Of a DNA stretch of 40,727 nucleotides, positions 17,981 to 25,862 are shown in pieces (position 1 is the stretch's first letter; each line of letters starts with the position of its first letter). Under the pieces are notes generated by a model, which was not told where the DNA came from, made no database searches, and saw nothing but the letters and a program-made list of their open reading frames with translations. The position numbers and the translations under genes were made by a program. The stretch is from Rhodoglobus sp. Its GTDB lineage: Bacteria; Actinomycetota; Actinomycetes; Actinomycetales; Microbacteriaceae. Where the stretch lies: assembly GCA_025463605.1 (NCBI GenBank), contig JAODAV010000019.1, forward strand, positions 1 through 40,727. The letters are read 5' to 3'.

Positions 17981-18907
17981 ATGGTCGGTGTGCTCGTGGG
18001 GTTCGCGATCATCGGCGCCGTCATCGCGATCGGTTACGTCGTCGGCCGAACGGGGATTCTCGGCGAACATGGCCGCTTCGTGCTCGGCCGGATCGTGTTC
18101 TACGTGCTCTCGCCGTGCCTGCTCTTCACGGTGCTCGCGGATGCCGACGTGCACGTTCTCTTCTCGTCGATCCTCGTTGTCGCGCTCGTCGCCGCTGTCG
18201 CAACGGGACTCCTGTTCGCGATAGTCGCGCGGCTCCTTCTGCGGCGTCCGGTTGCCGAAACCGTCATCGGCACGCTCGCCTCGAGCTACGTCAACGCCAA
18301 CAACATCGGCATCCCGGTCGCCTTCTATGTGCTCGGGGATGCCGCATACTCGGCGCCCATCGTGCTGTTGCAGTTGCTCGTGTTCGCTCCCGTCGCGCTC
18401 ACCATTCTCGACGTGCAGGAACGCGGCGCCGTGTCCCTTCGTCGCATAGCCCTCCAGCCTCTCTCGAGTCCCATCATCATCGCGTCGGTACTCGGTGTTC
18501 TCGTCGCAGTGCTGCGGATACCGATTCCCGCGGAAGCCATGGAACCGTTCCGCATCATCGGTGCGGCGGCGGTTCCCGTCATGCTCATCTCATTTGGTAT
18601 GTCTTTGCACGGGCAGCGCCCGCTCGCGGCGGGATCCGCGCGCATCGACGTGCTCATCGCAACCGGCTTGAAGCTCGTCATCATGCCCCTGGTGTCGTGG
18701 GCATTCGCCCATTTCGTGGTGGGCCTCGACGGGCCGGCTCTATTCGCCGTGGTGGTGCTCGCGGCGCTGCCGAGCGCGCAGAACGTGTTCAACTACGCTC
18801 AGCGCTACGACCGGGGCGAAGTGCTCGCGCGCGACGCGGTGCTCGTCACCACGATTCTCGCGGTGCCTGTACTCGTGGTGATCGCGGCCCTGCTCGCCCC
18901 CGGCTAG
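17981..18907 (+). CDS. AEC-family transporter (auxin efflux carrier-like permease)
   Basis: 308 residues from ATG 17981. About ten hydrophobic helices in two halves. The AEC-type crossover shows as SSYVNANNIGIPVAFYVLG (about 99-117) in the first half and AALPSAQNVFNYAQRY (about 262-277) in the second. Members of this family move malate, malonate, citramalate or other small organic anions across the membrane; the substrate here is unknown. The divergent GntR gene is probably its regulator. The stop codon shares the palindrome CTAG (18904-18907) with the stop of the convergent exonuclease gene. Confidence 0.9.
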   Translation: MVGVLVGFAIIGAVIAIGYVVGRTGILGEHGRFVLGRIVFYVLSPCLLFTVLADADVHVLFSSILVVALVAAVATGLLFAIVARLLLRRPVAETVIGTLASSYVNANNIGIPVAFYVLGDAAYSAPIVLLQLLVFAPVALTILDVQERGAVSLRRIALQPLSSPIIIASVLGVLVAVLRIPIPAEAMEPFRIIGAAAVPVMLISFGMSLHGQRPLAAGSARIDVLIATGLKLVIMPLVSWAFAHFVVGLDGPALFAVVVLAALPSAQNVFNYAQRYDRGEVLARDAVLVTTILAVPVLVVIAALLAPG

Positions 18908-19740
18908 AGGAACATCGGGCGGTCGTCTTCGTCTTGGGCGTCGAGGGCGAGGTCGACCGTGAGCGGCACGTGGTCGCTCGGTGCGGTGCCCTTACGCTCC
19001 TCGCGGTGGATCTTCGCGTCGGTGACGAGCTCGTTGAAGGGGCCCGAACCGAGGATGAAGTCGATGCGCATGCCTTCGTTCCTCGGGAACCGCAATTGCT
19101 GGTAGTCCCAGTAGGTGTAGCCCTCGACCCCGCGGCTGCGCAGTGCGTCGATGAGACCCGCCGACTCGAGTGCAGCGAACGCCTCGCGCTCGGGTGGGCT
19201 CACGTGCGTGTGACCCTCGAAGAGCTCGATGTTCCAGACGTCAGTGTCGAGGGGTGCGATGTTGAAGTCGCCCATGAGAGCGAGCGGCTGGTCGGGGTTG
19301 CTCGCGATCCACCCGCGCGTCTGCGCCGCGAGCTTCGCGAGCCAGTCGAGCTTGTACGGGTAATGGGGATTCTCGAGCTCCCGGCCGTTGGGTACGTAGA
19401 GGCTCCACAGCCGCACCCCGTTGACGGTGGCGCCGAGTGCCCTGGCCTCCGTGGGCAGGGTGCCGTCTTCGAGCGGCTTGCCGAAGCCGGGCGCCGTCTC
19501 GAAGCCGATCGAGACATCCTCGATGGGAAGTCGACTCGCGAACGCGACGCCGTTCCACTGATTGAGGCCGTGGAGTTCCACCTCGTATCCGGCCTCACGG
19601 AACGCCTCGAAGGGAAACTGCGCCTCCGTGCATTTGATCTCCTGCATGGCGAGAACGTCGACGTCAGCCCGCACGAGCCAGTCCACGGTACGGGTGACCC
19701 GGCTGCGGATCGAGTTGACGTTCCAGGTTGCTACACGCAT
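18904..19740 (-). CDS. xth: Exodeoxyribonuclease III (AP endonuclease family)
   Basis: 278 residues from ATG 19740. All EEP-fold active-site blocks of exonuclease III are present: WNVNSIRSR (Asn7), MQEIK (metal-binding Glu34), LYVPNG, MGDFNIAP (Asp/Asn) and the C-terminal SDHVPLTVDL with the catalytic His. It nicks DNA 5' of abasic sites and digests 3' ends in base-excision repair. Length is standard. The stop codon overlaps the AEC transporter stop through CTAG; convergent transcription with no terminator between. Confidence 0.96.
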   Translation of the reverse strand: MRVATWNVNSIRSRVTRTVDWLVRADVDVLAMQEIKCTEAQFPFEAFREAGYEVELHGLNQWNGVAFASRLPIEDVSIGFETAPGFGKPLEDGTLPTEARALGATVNGVRLWSLYVPNGRELENPHYPYKLDWLAKLAAQTRGWIASNPDQPLALMGDFNIAPLDTDVWNIELFEGHTHVSPPEREAFAALESAGLIDALRSRGVEGYTYWDYQQLRFPRNEGMRIDFILGSGPFNELVTDAKIHREERKGTAPSDHVPLTVDLALDAQDEDDRPMFL

Positions 19741-19746
19741 GGTCCA

Positions 19747-19752
19747 ACGCTA
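19747..19752 (-). promoter_or_regulatory. -10 element for leaderless xth transcript
   Basis: Minus-strand TAGCGT is followed by six bases and the ATG at 19740, leaving no room for a ribosome site. Confidence 0.55.
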
Positions 19753-19842
19753 GTAGCTTCCGCCGACCACACGGGCGACCCCGGAGGAACCACGGGCGTC
19801 TCTCCCCCTAACTGGGCGGCGACAGCCGGGCATCCGCGCGCA

Positions 19843-19848
19843 TAGGGT
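19843..19848 (+). promoter_or_regulatory. -10 element for the 48-residue membrane protein
   Basis: TAGGGT, six bases, then GTG 19855. The signal supports a real gene too short to be found by length alone. Confidence 0.5.
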
Positions 19849-19854
19849 GCAAAC

Positions 19855-20001
19855 GTGCCCGAACCGGACGACTTCATGGATGCCGACTCGGCCGCCGCCA
19901 ACCGTCGGGATATCGTTCGCGCGGCCGTGATCACCGCCGTCGGCCTGGCAACAGTCGTGGTCGCGAGCCTGCTCGTGGTGGTCAGCGGTATTTCGTCCTG
20001 A
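19855..20001 (+). CDS. Small single-pass membrane protein, 48 residues
   Basis: GTG 19855 to TGA 20001. A 22-residue acidic cytosolic start (PEPDDFMDADSAAANRRD) is followed by one membrane helix (about 24-44: AAVITAVGLATVVVASLLVVV) and a short tail. There is no recognisable family. Support comes from the amphitopic layout, actinobacterial codon use and a -10 hexamer exactly six bases before the start. It lies 28 bases upstream of pyrE, which has its own -10. Confidence 0.6.
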   Translation: MPEPDDFMDADSAAANRRDIVRAAVITAVGLATVVVASLLVVVSGISS

Positions 20002-20016
20002 CCCGCGACGCCTCAG

Positions 20017-20022
20017 TAGGCT
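20017..20022 (+). promoter_or_regulatory. -10 element for leaderless pyrE transcript
   Basis: TAGGCT, six bases (TGACGG), then GTG 20029. The hexamer lies 15 bases after the stop of the small membrane protein. Confidence 0.55.
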
Positions 20023-20028
20023 TGACGG

Positions 20029-20580
20029 GTGACCGACGCCAAGCAGCAGCTCATCGAGTACATCTCCGCCGAGGCTGTGTTCCACGGCGAATTCACCCTC
20101 ACCAGCGGCAAGCAGGCGAGCTATTACGTCGACCTGCGCAAGGTCAGCCTCGACCACCGCGTGGCACCGCTCATCGGCCAGGTGATGCTCGACCTGATCT
20201 CGCCCATCGCAGACGTGCGTGCCGTCGGCGGGATGACGATGGGCGCCGATCCCGTTGCTGCCGCGATCCTGCACCAGGGCGCCGTTCGCGGGCTCGCCTA
20301 CGACGCGTTCGTCGTGCGCAAGGAGCCCAAGGACCACGGTCGCGGGCGCCAGGTGGAGGGGCCCGATCTCGAGGGACAGCGCGTCATCGTCATCGAAGAC
20401 ACCTCCACAACGGGCGGATCCCCGCTCGCCGCGATCGATGCGCTCCTCAAGGTCGGCGCGGAGATCGCCGCCGTCGCGGTCGTGGTCGATCGTGACACGG
20501 GCGCGCGCGAGCGCATCGAGGCGGCGGGCTACCCCTACCTCGCGGCGATAGGCCTCGCCGATCTCGGACTGCCGAAGTGA
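20029..20580 (+). CDS. pyrE: Orotate phosphoribosyltransferase
   Basis: 183 residues from GTG 20029. Carries LTSGKQASYYVDLRK near the N-terminus (orotate/phosphate contacts), GGMTMGADPVAAAI and the PRPP-binding motif VIVIEDTSTTGGSPLAAI (119-136, with Glu123-Asp124). It converts orotate and PRPP to OMP in pyrimidine synthesis, cytosolic. The last four bases overlap the next gene (GTGA). No other pyrimidine genes are adjacent, as is usual in these bacteria where pyrE sits apart. Confidence 0.95.
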   Translation: MTDAKQQLIEYISAEAVFHGEFTLTSGKQASYYVDLRKVSLDHRVAPLIGQVMLDLISPIADVRAVGGMTMGADPVAAAILHQGAVRGLAYDAFVVRKEPKDHGRGRQVEGPDLEGQRVIVIEDTSTTGGSPLAAIDALLKVGAEIAAVAVVVDRDTGARERIEAAGYPYLAAIGLADLGLPK

Positions 20581-21632
20581 CCGATCGGGACGACGACGCC
20601 CCGTTCCAGGCCCCGTTCCAGTGGGGGCTGACTCCGAGCGGCAATCCGGAGCCGGAGCCGCCTATTCCTCCCGTGGAGGTGCCGCCCGAGCACCCGACGC
20701 CCCTGTCGTCGCTCCCCGCGCAACCGTCGGCCAATCTGCCGCCGACCGCACCCTTCTCCTTCGACGAACTCGAGAACGTCGCCCCCCACGCCGCGCCACT
20801 CGACTCCGCGATCGACGGGGTCACCGAGGCGATCCACGCCCACCCGATCGGCCTGCCGGATCCGGTTGACGAGGGCCTGGAGCCATCCGCCATCGATGCC
20901 CTCTTCGGTGACACGCAGTTCCGCGATTACGTGGACGAGCCGCTCATCGCTCCGCCTGCCCCCCGCCAGTCCAGCGAACTCGTACGCGTCGAGACCCCGC
21001 GGCCGCCGCGCACGTCGCGCACGCCCATCCCCCGCACGCAGAAGATACTCATGTGGGTGGCGGGCGGTCTCGTCGCGGCTCTCGCGCTCGTGGCTCTCTT
21101 CGCACTCGGCACTCGCCTCTCGTCCGTGTTCGGACCGGCGCCTGCGGTCGTCGTGGAGGCGAGCCCTACGCCGTCGGCGAGCGCCGCCCCCCTCGGAATC
21201 GGGCCCGTCGCGCCGGGCGACTACCAGTGGGATCAGTTGCTGGGTGGCGAGTGCCTCCAGCCGTTCGAATCCGCTTGGCAGGATCGCTACACCGTGATCG
21301 GCTGCACCGAACCGCATGCCGCCCAACTCGTATACCGCGGCCTGTTCGCCGACGCCCTCGACACCGAGTACCCGGGCGTGGAGGCCCTTCAGCTGCGCGT
21401 GAGCCTGCCGTGCGCAGCGCCCACCGCGATCGACTACGCGGCCGCCGCCGGGACGAACGACATCCAGGTCACGACGAGCTTCGCGGCCGACGCTGCGGAT
21501 TGGGCCGCTGGCAACCGCAGCTTCTTCTGCTTCGTTGCCCGCTCGAGCGGGGAACCGCTCACCGTGTCGATCGCCGTGCCCCAGACCGGGCCGGCCGTAC
21601 CGGTTCCGGCGCCGACACCCGCCGCGCCCTAG
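20577..21632 (+). CDS. Single-pass membrane protein with septum-formation-like extracytoplasmic domain
   Basis: 351 residues from GTG 20577, coupled to pyrE by GTGA. A long Pro/Glu-rich cytosolic region (1-155) is followed by one membrane helix (157-178), a Pro/Ser linker (PTPSASAAP) and an outer domain (about 200-335). That domain contains GECLQPFESAWQDRYTVIGC and the PHAAQLVYRG pattern plus a second Cys pair (LPCAAPTAIDY ... FFCFVA), the layout of the actinobacterial 'septum formation' domain. It ends in a Pro-rich tail. Precise role unknown; a cell-envelope role is inferred. The stop shares CTAG (21629-21632) with the convergent HAD gene. Confidence 0.8.
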   Translation: MTDRDDDAPFQAPFQWGLTPSGNPEPEPPIPPVEVPPEHPTPLSSLPAQPSANLPPTAPFSFDELENVAPHAAPLDSAIDGVTEAIHAHPIGLPDPVDEGLEPSAIDALFGDTQFRDYVDEPLIAPPAPRQSSELVRVETPRPPRTSRTPIPRTQKILMWVAGGLVAALALVALFALGTRLSSVFGPAPAVVVEASPTPSASAAPLGIGPVAPGDYQWDQLLGGECLQPFESAWQDRYTVIGCTEPHAAQLVYRGLFADALDTEYPGVEALQLRVSLPCAAPTAIDYAAAAGTNDIQVTTSFAADAADWAAGNRSFFCFVARSSGEPLTVSIAVPQTGPAVPVPAPTPAAP

Positions 21633-22429
21633 GCGATCTCGGACTCGATCGGGCCTTCCTCGAGCAAGTCGGCGACGCTGTTGAGCACCTCGTCAGGTCG
21701 GAAGGGGTAGCGCTCGATCTCGGCCTGGTCGCTGATGCCGGTGAGCACGAGAATCGTGTGGAGGCCAGCCTCGATGCCCGCGACGATGTCGGTGTCCATG
21801 CGGTCGCCGATCATGCCGGTGTTCTCGCTGTGGGCGCCGATCTTGTTCATCGCCGAGCGGAACATCATCGGGTTGGGCTTGCCCACCACGTACGGGTCCT
21901 TGCCCGTCGCCTTCGAGATGAGGGCGGCGACGGCCCCGGTGGCCGGGAGAGGTCCGTCGGCGCTCGGGCCGGTGGCATCCGGGTTGGTGACGATGAATCG
22001 CGATCCGTCCCCGATGAGCCGGATGGCCTTGGTGATGGCCTCGAAGGAGTAGTTGCGCGTCTCGCCGATCACGACGTAGTCGGGAGCGCTCTCGGTCATG
22101 ATGAATCCGACCTCGTGCAGAGCGGTTGTCATGCCCGCCTCGCCGATGACGAACGCGCTGCCGCCAGGGATCTGCGAGTGCAGGAAGTCGGCGGTCGCGA
22201 GCGCCGAAGTCCAGATCGCCTCCTCGGGAACGATGAGCCCGGATGCCCGCAGCCGGGCACTGAGATCGCGCGGCGTGAAGATCGAGTTGTTGGTGAGCAC
22301 GAGGTAGGGCTTGTCCTGGTCGCGCCACTGCTGCAACAGGGCCGAGGCGCCCGGCAGGGGGTGATTCTCATGTACGAGAACGCCGTCCATGTCGGTGAGC
22401 CAGCACTCGATATCGCCCCGATTGCTCAT
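21629..22429 (-). CDS. HAD-superfamily phosphatase, subfamily IIA (NagD-like)
   Basis: 266 residues from ATG 22429. Nucleophile motif DMDGVLV (Asp13, general acid Asp15), motif II VLTNNS, the C2 cap between motifs II and III, Lys in GKPNPMMF (motif III) and MIGDRMDTDIVAG (motif IV). NagD-type enzymes hydrolyse small phosphates such as UMP, sugar phosphates or p-nitrophenyl phosphate; the physiological substrate cannot be told here. A -10 hexamer precedes the ATG by six bases. The stop overlaps the neighbouring stop through CTAG. Confidence 0.93.
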   Translation of the reverse strand: MSNRGDIECWLTDMDGVLVHENHPLPGASALLQQWRDQDKPYLVLTNNSIFTPRDLSARLRASGLIVPEEAIWTSALATADFLHSQIPGGSAFVIGEAGMTTALHEVGFIMTESAPDYVVIGETRNYSFEAITKAIRLIGDGSRFIVTNPDATGPSADGPLPATGAVAALISKATGKDPYVVGKPNPMMFRSAMNKIGAHSENTGMIGDRMDTDIVAGIEAGLHTILVLTGISDQAEIERYPFRPDEVLNSVADLLEEGPIESEIA

Positions 22430-22435
22430 GCCGCC

Positions 22436-22441
22436 ATGGTA
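22436..22441 (-). promoter_or_regulatory. -10 element for the HAD phosphatase
   Basis: Minus-strand TACCAT, six bases (GGCGGC), then ATG 22429; leaderless geometry. Confidence 0.5.
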
Positions 22442-22448
22442 CCCGGGG

Positions 22449-23291
22449 CTATGTGAACAGCGTGTTGCCGGGAAGCCGCGCGCGCATTACGCCCACCGCG
22501 TCTGGGTTCGAGTCGACGAGCACGAAGCGACGGCCGAGCTGGGCCGCGACCGCGCCGGCCGTGCCGCTGCCCGCGAAGAAGTCGAGCACCCAATCGCCGG
22601 GAGCGCTCGACGCCTGGATGATGCGGCGCAGGATTCCCTCCGGCTTCTGCGTCGCGTACCCCGTCTTCTCCCTACCGGTGGGGGACACGATGGTGTGCCA
22701 CCAGACATCCGTCGGGAGCTTGCCCCGCTCCGCCTTCTCCGCGGTCACGAGCCCCGGTGCCATGTACGGCTCCCGGTCGACTGCCTCGTTGTCGAAGTAG
22801 TACTGCTTGGGGTCTTTCACGTAGACGAGGATCGTGTCGTGCTTGGCCGGCCAGCGCCGGGTCGCCCGGGCTCCATAGTCGTACGCCCAGACGATCTCGT
22901 TGAGAAAGCACTCTCGCCCGAAGAGGGCGTCGAGCACGACCTTCGCGTAGTGCGCTTCGCGGTAGTCGAGGTGCAGGTACAGCGTGCCGCGCTCGTCGAG
23001 CAGTCGCCAGGCCTCGATAAGGCGCGGCTCGAGAAAGTCCCAATAGTCGGCGAATGCGTCGTCATAGGAGTAGAGCACCCCCTTGACGGTCTCGTAGGTC
23101 TGCCCCTTGAAACCCGTGCGGTCACCCGTCGCGGAGCGCTTCGTAGTGATGCTCGTGCGCGCCTGCGTGCGCCCCGTGTTGAACGGCGGGTCGAGGTAGA
23201 TAAGCCGGAAGCTCGAGTCGGGCAGCGCGGCGATCGCGGGCAGGTTGTCGCCGAGGATGACGCGGTCGGGGCCGTCGTTCGTCCACTCCAT
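22449..23291 (-). CDS. Solitary DNA methyltransferase (N6-adenine/N4-cytosine, beta-class order)
   Basis: 280 residues from ATG 23291. The catalytic motif IV DPPFNTG (Asp34) comes first and the SAM motif I FAGSGT (239-244) comes near the C-terminus, the order of beta-class amino-methyltransferases such as CcrM and type III Mod. VWWHTIVSPTGREKTGYATQKPEG is the typical pre-SAM segment. No restriction endonuclease or specificity subunit is encoded near, so it is probably an orphan regulatory or protective enzyme. A target-recognition region of about 150 residues lies between the motifs; the recognition sequence is unknown. A 56-bp palindromic element sits 60 bases upstream of its start. Confidence 0.88.
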   Translation of the reverse strand: MEWTNDGPDRVILGDNLPAIAALPDSSFRLIYLDPPFNTGRTQARTSITTKRSATGDRTGFKGQTYETVKGVLYSYDDAFADYWDFLEPRLIEAWRLLDERGTLYLHLDYREAHYAKVVLDALFGRECFLNEIVWAYDYGARATRRWPAKHDTILVYVKDPKQYYFDNEAVDREPYMAPGLVTAEKAERGKLPTDVWWHTIVSPTGREKTGYATQKPEGILRRIIQASSAPGDWVLDFFAGSGTAGAVAAQLGRRFVLVDSNPDAVGVMRARLPGNTLFT

Positions 23292-23297
23292 GCCCTG

Positions 23298-23303
23298 ACA
23301 TTA
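23298..23303 (-). promoter_or_regulatory. -10 element for the DNA methyltransferase
   Basis: Minus-strand TAATGT, six bases, then ATG 23291; leaderless geometry. Confidence 0.5.
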
Positions 23304-23351
23304 ACAGCAGCAGCGGGCCCACCCGTGCGCCCCGCCTTCGTGTGCTCCCAT

Positions 23352-23407
23352 CGAACCGCCGCAAACGCATCCATGAGCACTCGCACGCATGCGTTTGCGA
23401 CGGTTCG
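23352..23407 (-). repeat. 56-bp palindromic element, copy A
   Basis: Arms 23352-23370 and 23389-23407 (19 bp each) enclose an 18-base loop. The single arm mismatch becomes a G-U pair if the minus strand is read as RNA. On that strand the right arm is ATGCGTTTGCGGCGGTTCG. It lies between the divergent DNA methyltransferase and TrmH-type genes. Same 19-18-19 geometry as copies at 39533 and 40546. Confidence 0.85.
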
Positions 23408-23427
23408 CGCGGTCGAGTGCCGCGCCG

Positions 23428-23433
23428 TACCCT
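23428..23433 (+). promoter_or_regulatory. -10 element for the TrmH-family gene
   Basis: TACCCT, six bases (GAACTC), then GTG 23440; this decides the start against the upstream ATG at 23389, which lies inside the palindromic element. Confidence 0.5.
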
Positions 23434-23439
23434 GAACTC

Positions 23440-24075
23440 GTGACCGACGAACTGCCGAACCCGAGCGTCGAGCTCTCGACCAACGGTGTCGGCCCGTGGC
23501 GTGGCGAACTGCCGGATGACCCGCGATACGACCGCGACCTGCTCGAGCGAGGCGACAGCCGCAACGTCATCGACCGCTACCGGTACTGGACGATCGAGGC
23601 GATCAAGCACGACCTCGATGAGCACAGGCATCCGTTCCACGTCGCCATCGAGAACTGGCAGCACGACATGAACATCGGCTCCATCGTGCGCAGCGCCAAT
23701 GCGTTCGGGTCCGACACCGTGCACATCATCGGCCGCCGACGCTGGAACAAGCGCGGTGCGATGGTCACCGATCGCTACCAGCACGTGGTGAATCATGTGG
23801 ATGTCGCCGCCTTCGTCACCTGGACACGAGAGCAGGGGCTCCCGATCGTCGCCGTGGACAATGTGCCCGGCAGCGTTGCAGTCGAGTCGTACCGGCTGCC
23901 GGAGCGGTGCGTGCTGCTGTTCGGGCAAGAGGGCCCCGGGCTCAGCCGCGAGGCCCTCGCGGCCGCCGATGTCATCGTCGAGATCACCCAGTTCGGGTCC
24001 ACTCGCAGCATCAACGCGTCGGCGGCCGCTGCCGTCGCCATGCACGTCTGGGTGACCCAGCACGTCGTGTTTTGA
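23440..24075 (+). CDS. TrmH/SpoU-family RNA 2'-O-methyltransferase
   Basis: 211 residues from GTG 23440 (leaderless -10 six bases upstream). SPOUT trefoil-knot motifs: motif 1 NIGSIVRSANAFG (from 78), motif 2 LLFGQEGPGLS (about 159-169) and motif 3 SINASAAAAVAMHVWV (from 190). It methylates a ribose 2'-OH in tRNA or rRNA; which nucleotide cannot be deduced. The N-terminal 50 residues lack the L30-like substrate domain seen in RlmB. Followed by a separate surface-protein gene with its own promoter region. Confidence 0.92.
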   Translation: MTDELPNPSVELSTNGVGPWRGELPDDPRYDRDLLERGDSRNVIDRYRYWTIEAIKHDLDEHRHPFHVAIENWQHDMNIGSIVRSANAFGSDTVHIIGRRRWNKRGAMVTDRYQHVVNHVDVAAFVTWTREQGLPIVAVDNVPGSVAVESYRLPERCVLLFGQEGPGLSREALAAADVIVEITQFGSTRSINASAAAAVAMHVWVTQHVVF

Positions 24076-24144
24076 GTTTCTTTCACCTGCACTGGAGTAA
24101 TGCGATAGTGTCGCGGCGTACCTTTCCCTAGAGAACGGCTTTCC

Positions 24145-25644
24145 ATGCCTGTCCGCAGCCGTCCTTTCGGTCTCCGTGTCCTCGCCGTCGTGGCGCTTTC
24201 CGGGTGTGTCGCCCTGGCGTCCGCCGCTCCCGCACTGGCCGTTCTGCCCGCGTCAGGTGAGACGCAGCTCGTCAGCGTGAACCTGCTCGGAACCTCGGGC
24301 GGGAGTGCTGACGCGAGCACGGCGCAGGTGTCGGCCGACGGACGGTACGTGGCGTTCTCCACCCTGGATTCCGACGTGGTGCTCCTCGACGGCAATCCGG
24401 GCAACTACGACGTATTCCGCCGTGACCTCGTCACCGGACAGACCATCACCATCAGCAGCAGCTCTCTCGGATTCCCTGCCAACGCCGGCGCGGGCCAGCC
24501 CAGCATCTCCGGCGACGGTCGGTATGTCGTCTTCAGCTCCACGGCGACCAACCTGGTTCCGGAGGACACCAGCACCGACGACGACATCTTCCTTCGTGAC
24601 ACCGTGCTTGCGACGACGACGCTCGTGAGCGTGAACACGGCCGGCACGGCGGGGGGCAACGACTATTCGACCAATCCCTCGATCTCCGCGGATGGCTCGA
24701 CCGTGACATTCGCGTCGCCGGCCACCGACCTCGTGCCGACCGACAACAACGGTCACATCGACGTGTTCTACCGCACCGTGGGCGCCGCTGTGCCGTCGAC
24801 CGGACTGGTGAGCGTGAGCACCGCGCTCCTGCAGGCTGACGATGACTCCGGATACAGCGAGTCTCCGATGTCGGCCGACGGGCGATACGTGGTGTTCGAC
24901 TCGTTCGCGACCAACTTGACGAGCGGGGCGAGCCTCGAGCAGGTGTATCGGCGTGACATCCAATCCGGCGACACCATACTTGTCAGCGCGAACGCCGCAG
25001 GCACCGGAACCGCGAACGGCTTCTCCACCTACCAGTCCGTTTCGGCGGATGGCAGCATGGTCGCCTTCTCCTCGGATGCGACCGACCTCGCCGCGGGCGA
25101 CGCGGCGGGAGTGGACGATGTGTTCGTTCGCTCCGTCACGACCGGCGTGACAGCGCTGGTGAGCGTTCCGAGGAGTTCGGGCGGCGGAACCCTGCGCGAC
25201 GCGTATCGCCCCTCTATCTCGGGCGACGGACGTTTCGTCGCGTTCGAGTCGGACTCGACGAATCTCGTCGACACCCCGACGACCGGCAACGGCGATGTGT
25301 ACGTGCGTTCGCTCGCCGCCGCGACGACCTCCCTCGTGAGCGTCAACACGGCGGGAACCTCCGGTGGCAACAACGGGTCGTACGGCGTGACGCTGTCAGG
25401 CGACGGTTCCATCGCTGCGTTCGCCTCGAGCGCCGTGGATCTCACCGCCCTCGACGTCGACAGCCACACCGACATCTTCGCTCGCGGTCTCGACATCACG
25501 GCTGCGACCCCGGCTGGGCCCGCTGCTGCGCCTGCGCTCGCCGCCACCGGTACGGATCCGACGCCACTCGTGTGGATCGCGGCACTGCTGGCGGTCGCCG
25601 GCGCGCTCCTCGTGCGCCGTGGATCGCTGAGCCGGTCCCGCTAG
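24145..25644 (+). CDS. Secreted seven-bladed beta-propeller with LAXTG sortase anchor
   Basis: 499 residues from ATG 24145. Signal peptide 1-33 (cleavage near APALA). Seven repeats follow, each S-x-D-G-R-Y-V-x-F-x-S-x-A-T-x-L followed by D-[VI]-[FY]-x-R and L-V-S-V; the N-terminal strand QLVSVNLLGTSGG would close the last blade as a molecular clasp. The repeat type is TolB/WD40-like (PD40). The C-terminus has LAATG (465-469), a membrane helix and an RR...RSR tail: the LAXTG signal used by class E sortases of actinobacteria. Role is surface display, ligand unknown. Next gene encodes another LAXTG protein, but no sortase lies in the window. Confidence 0.88.
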   Translation: MPVRSRPFGLRVLAVVALSGCVALASAAPALAVLPASGETQLVSVNLLGTSGGSADASTAQVSADGRYVAFSTLDSDVVLLDGNPGNYDVFRRDLVTGQTITISSSSLGFPANAGAGQPSISGDGRYVVFSSTATNLVPEDTSTDDDIFLRDTVLATTTLVSVNTAGTAGGNDYSTNPSISADGSTVTFASPATDLVPTDNNGHIDVFYRTVGAAVPSTGLVSVSTALLQADDDSGYSESPMSADGRYVVFDSFATNLTSGASLEQVYRRDIQSGDTILVSANAAGTGTANGFSTYQSVSADGSMVAFSSDATDLAAGDAAGVDDVFVRSVTTGVTALVSVPRSSGGGTLRDAYRPSISGDGRFVAFESDSTNLVDTPTTGNGDVYVRSLAAATTSLVSVNTAGTSGGNNGSYGVTLSGDGSIAAFASSAVDLTALDVDSHTDIFARGLDITAATPAGPAAAPALAATGTDPTPLVWIAALLAVAGALLVRRGSLSRSR

Positions 25645-25862
25645 GGGTTCCGCTCGCAGGCGACAGGCGGCAGTGCACGCGCGTTCGGATGCCCCGCCCA
25701 TTGGGGACTTTGCCCTGTGCGCGAGAGCGTGCATGATTGAGTTTGCGTCATTTCAGGCTGGGAACTGGAGCGAGGCACACGCAGTATTTTGGCCGGTCAA
25801 TTAGGTCTAGCTCCGTTCGGGAGTGGACTGGTTGGCCGTTGTGATTCATCCGGGGGACGCTC
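25645..25862 (+). promoter_or_regulatory. Gene-free leader of the giant surface-protein gene
   Basis: 218 bases without a credible gene, lower in GC than the surroundings (for example 25736-25806). A short CCCC/GGGG hairpin (about 25694-25709, loop GCCCATT) could end the upstream transcript. GGGGGA (25852-25857) is the ribosome site for the TTG start at 25863. No promoter hexamers can be assigned with confidence. Confidence 0.35.

Noticed and set aside
22389..23435. 348-codon plus-strand frame across the DNA methyltransferase and palindrome A
   Set aside because: Antisense to a complete methyltransferase; its end is the palindrome arm, no domain visible.
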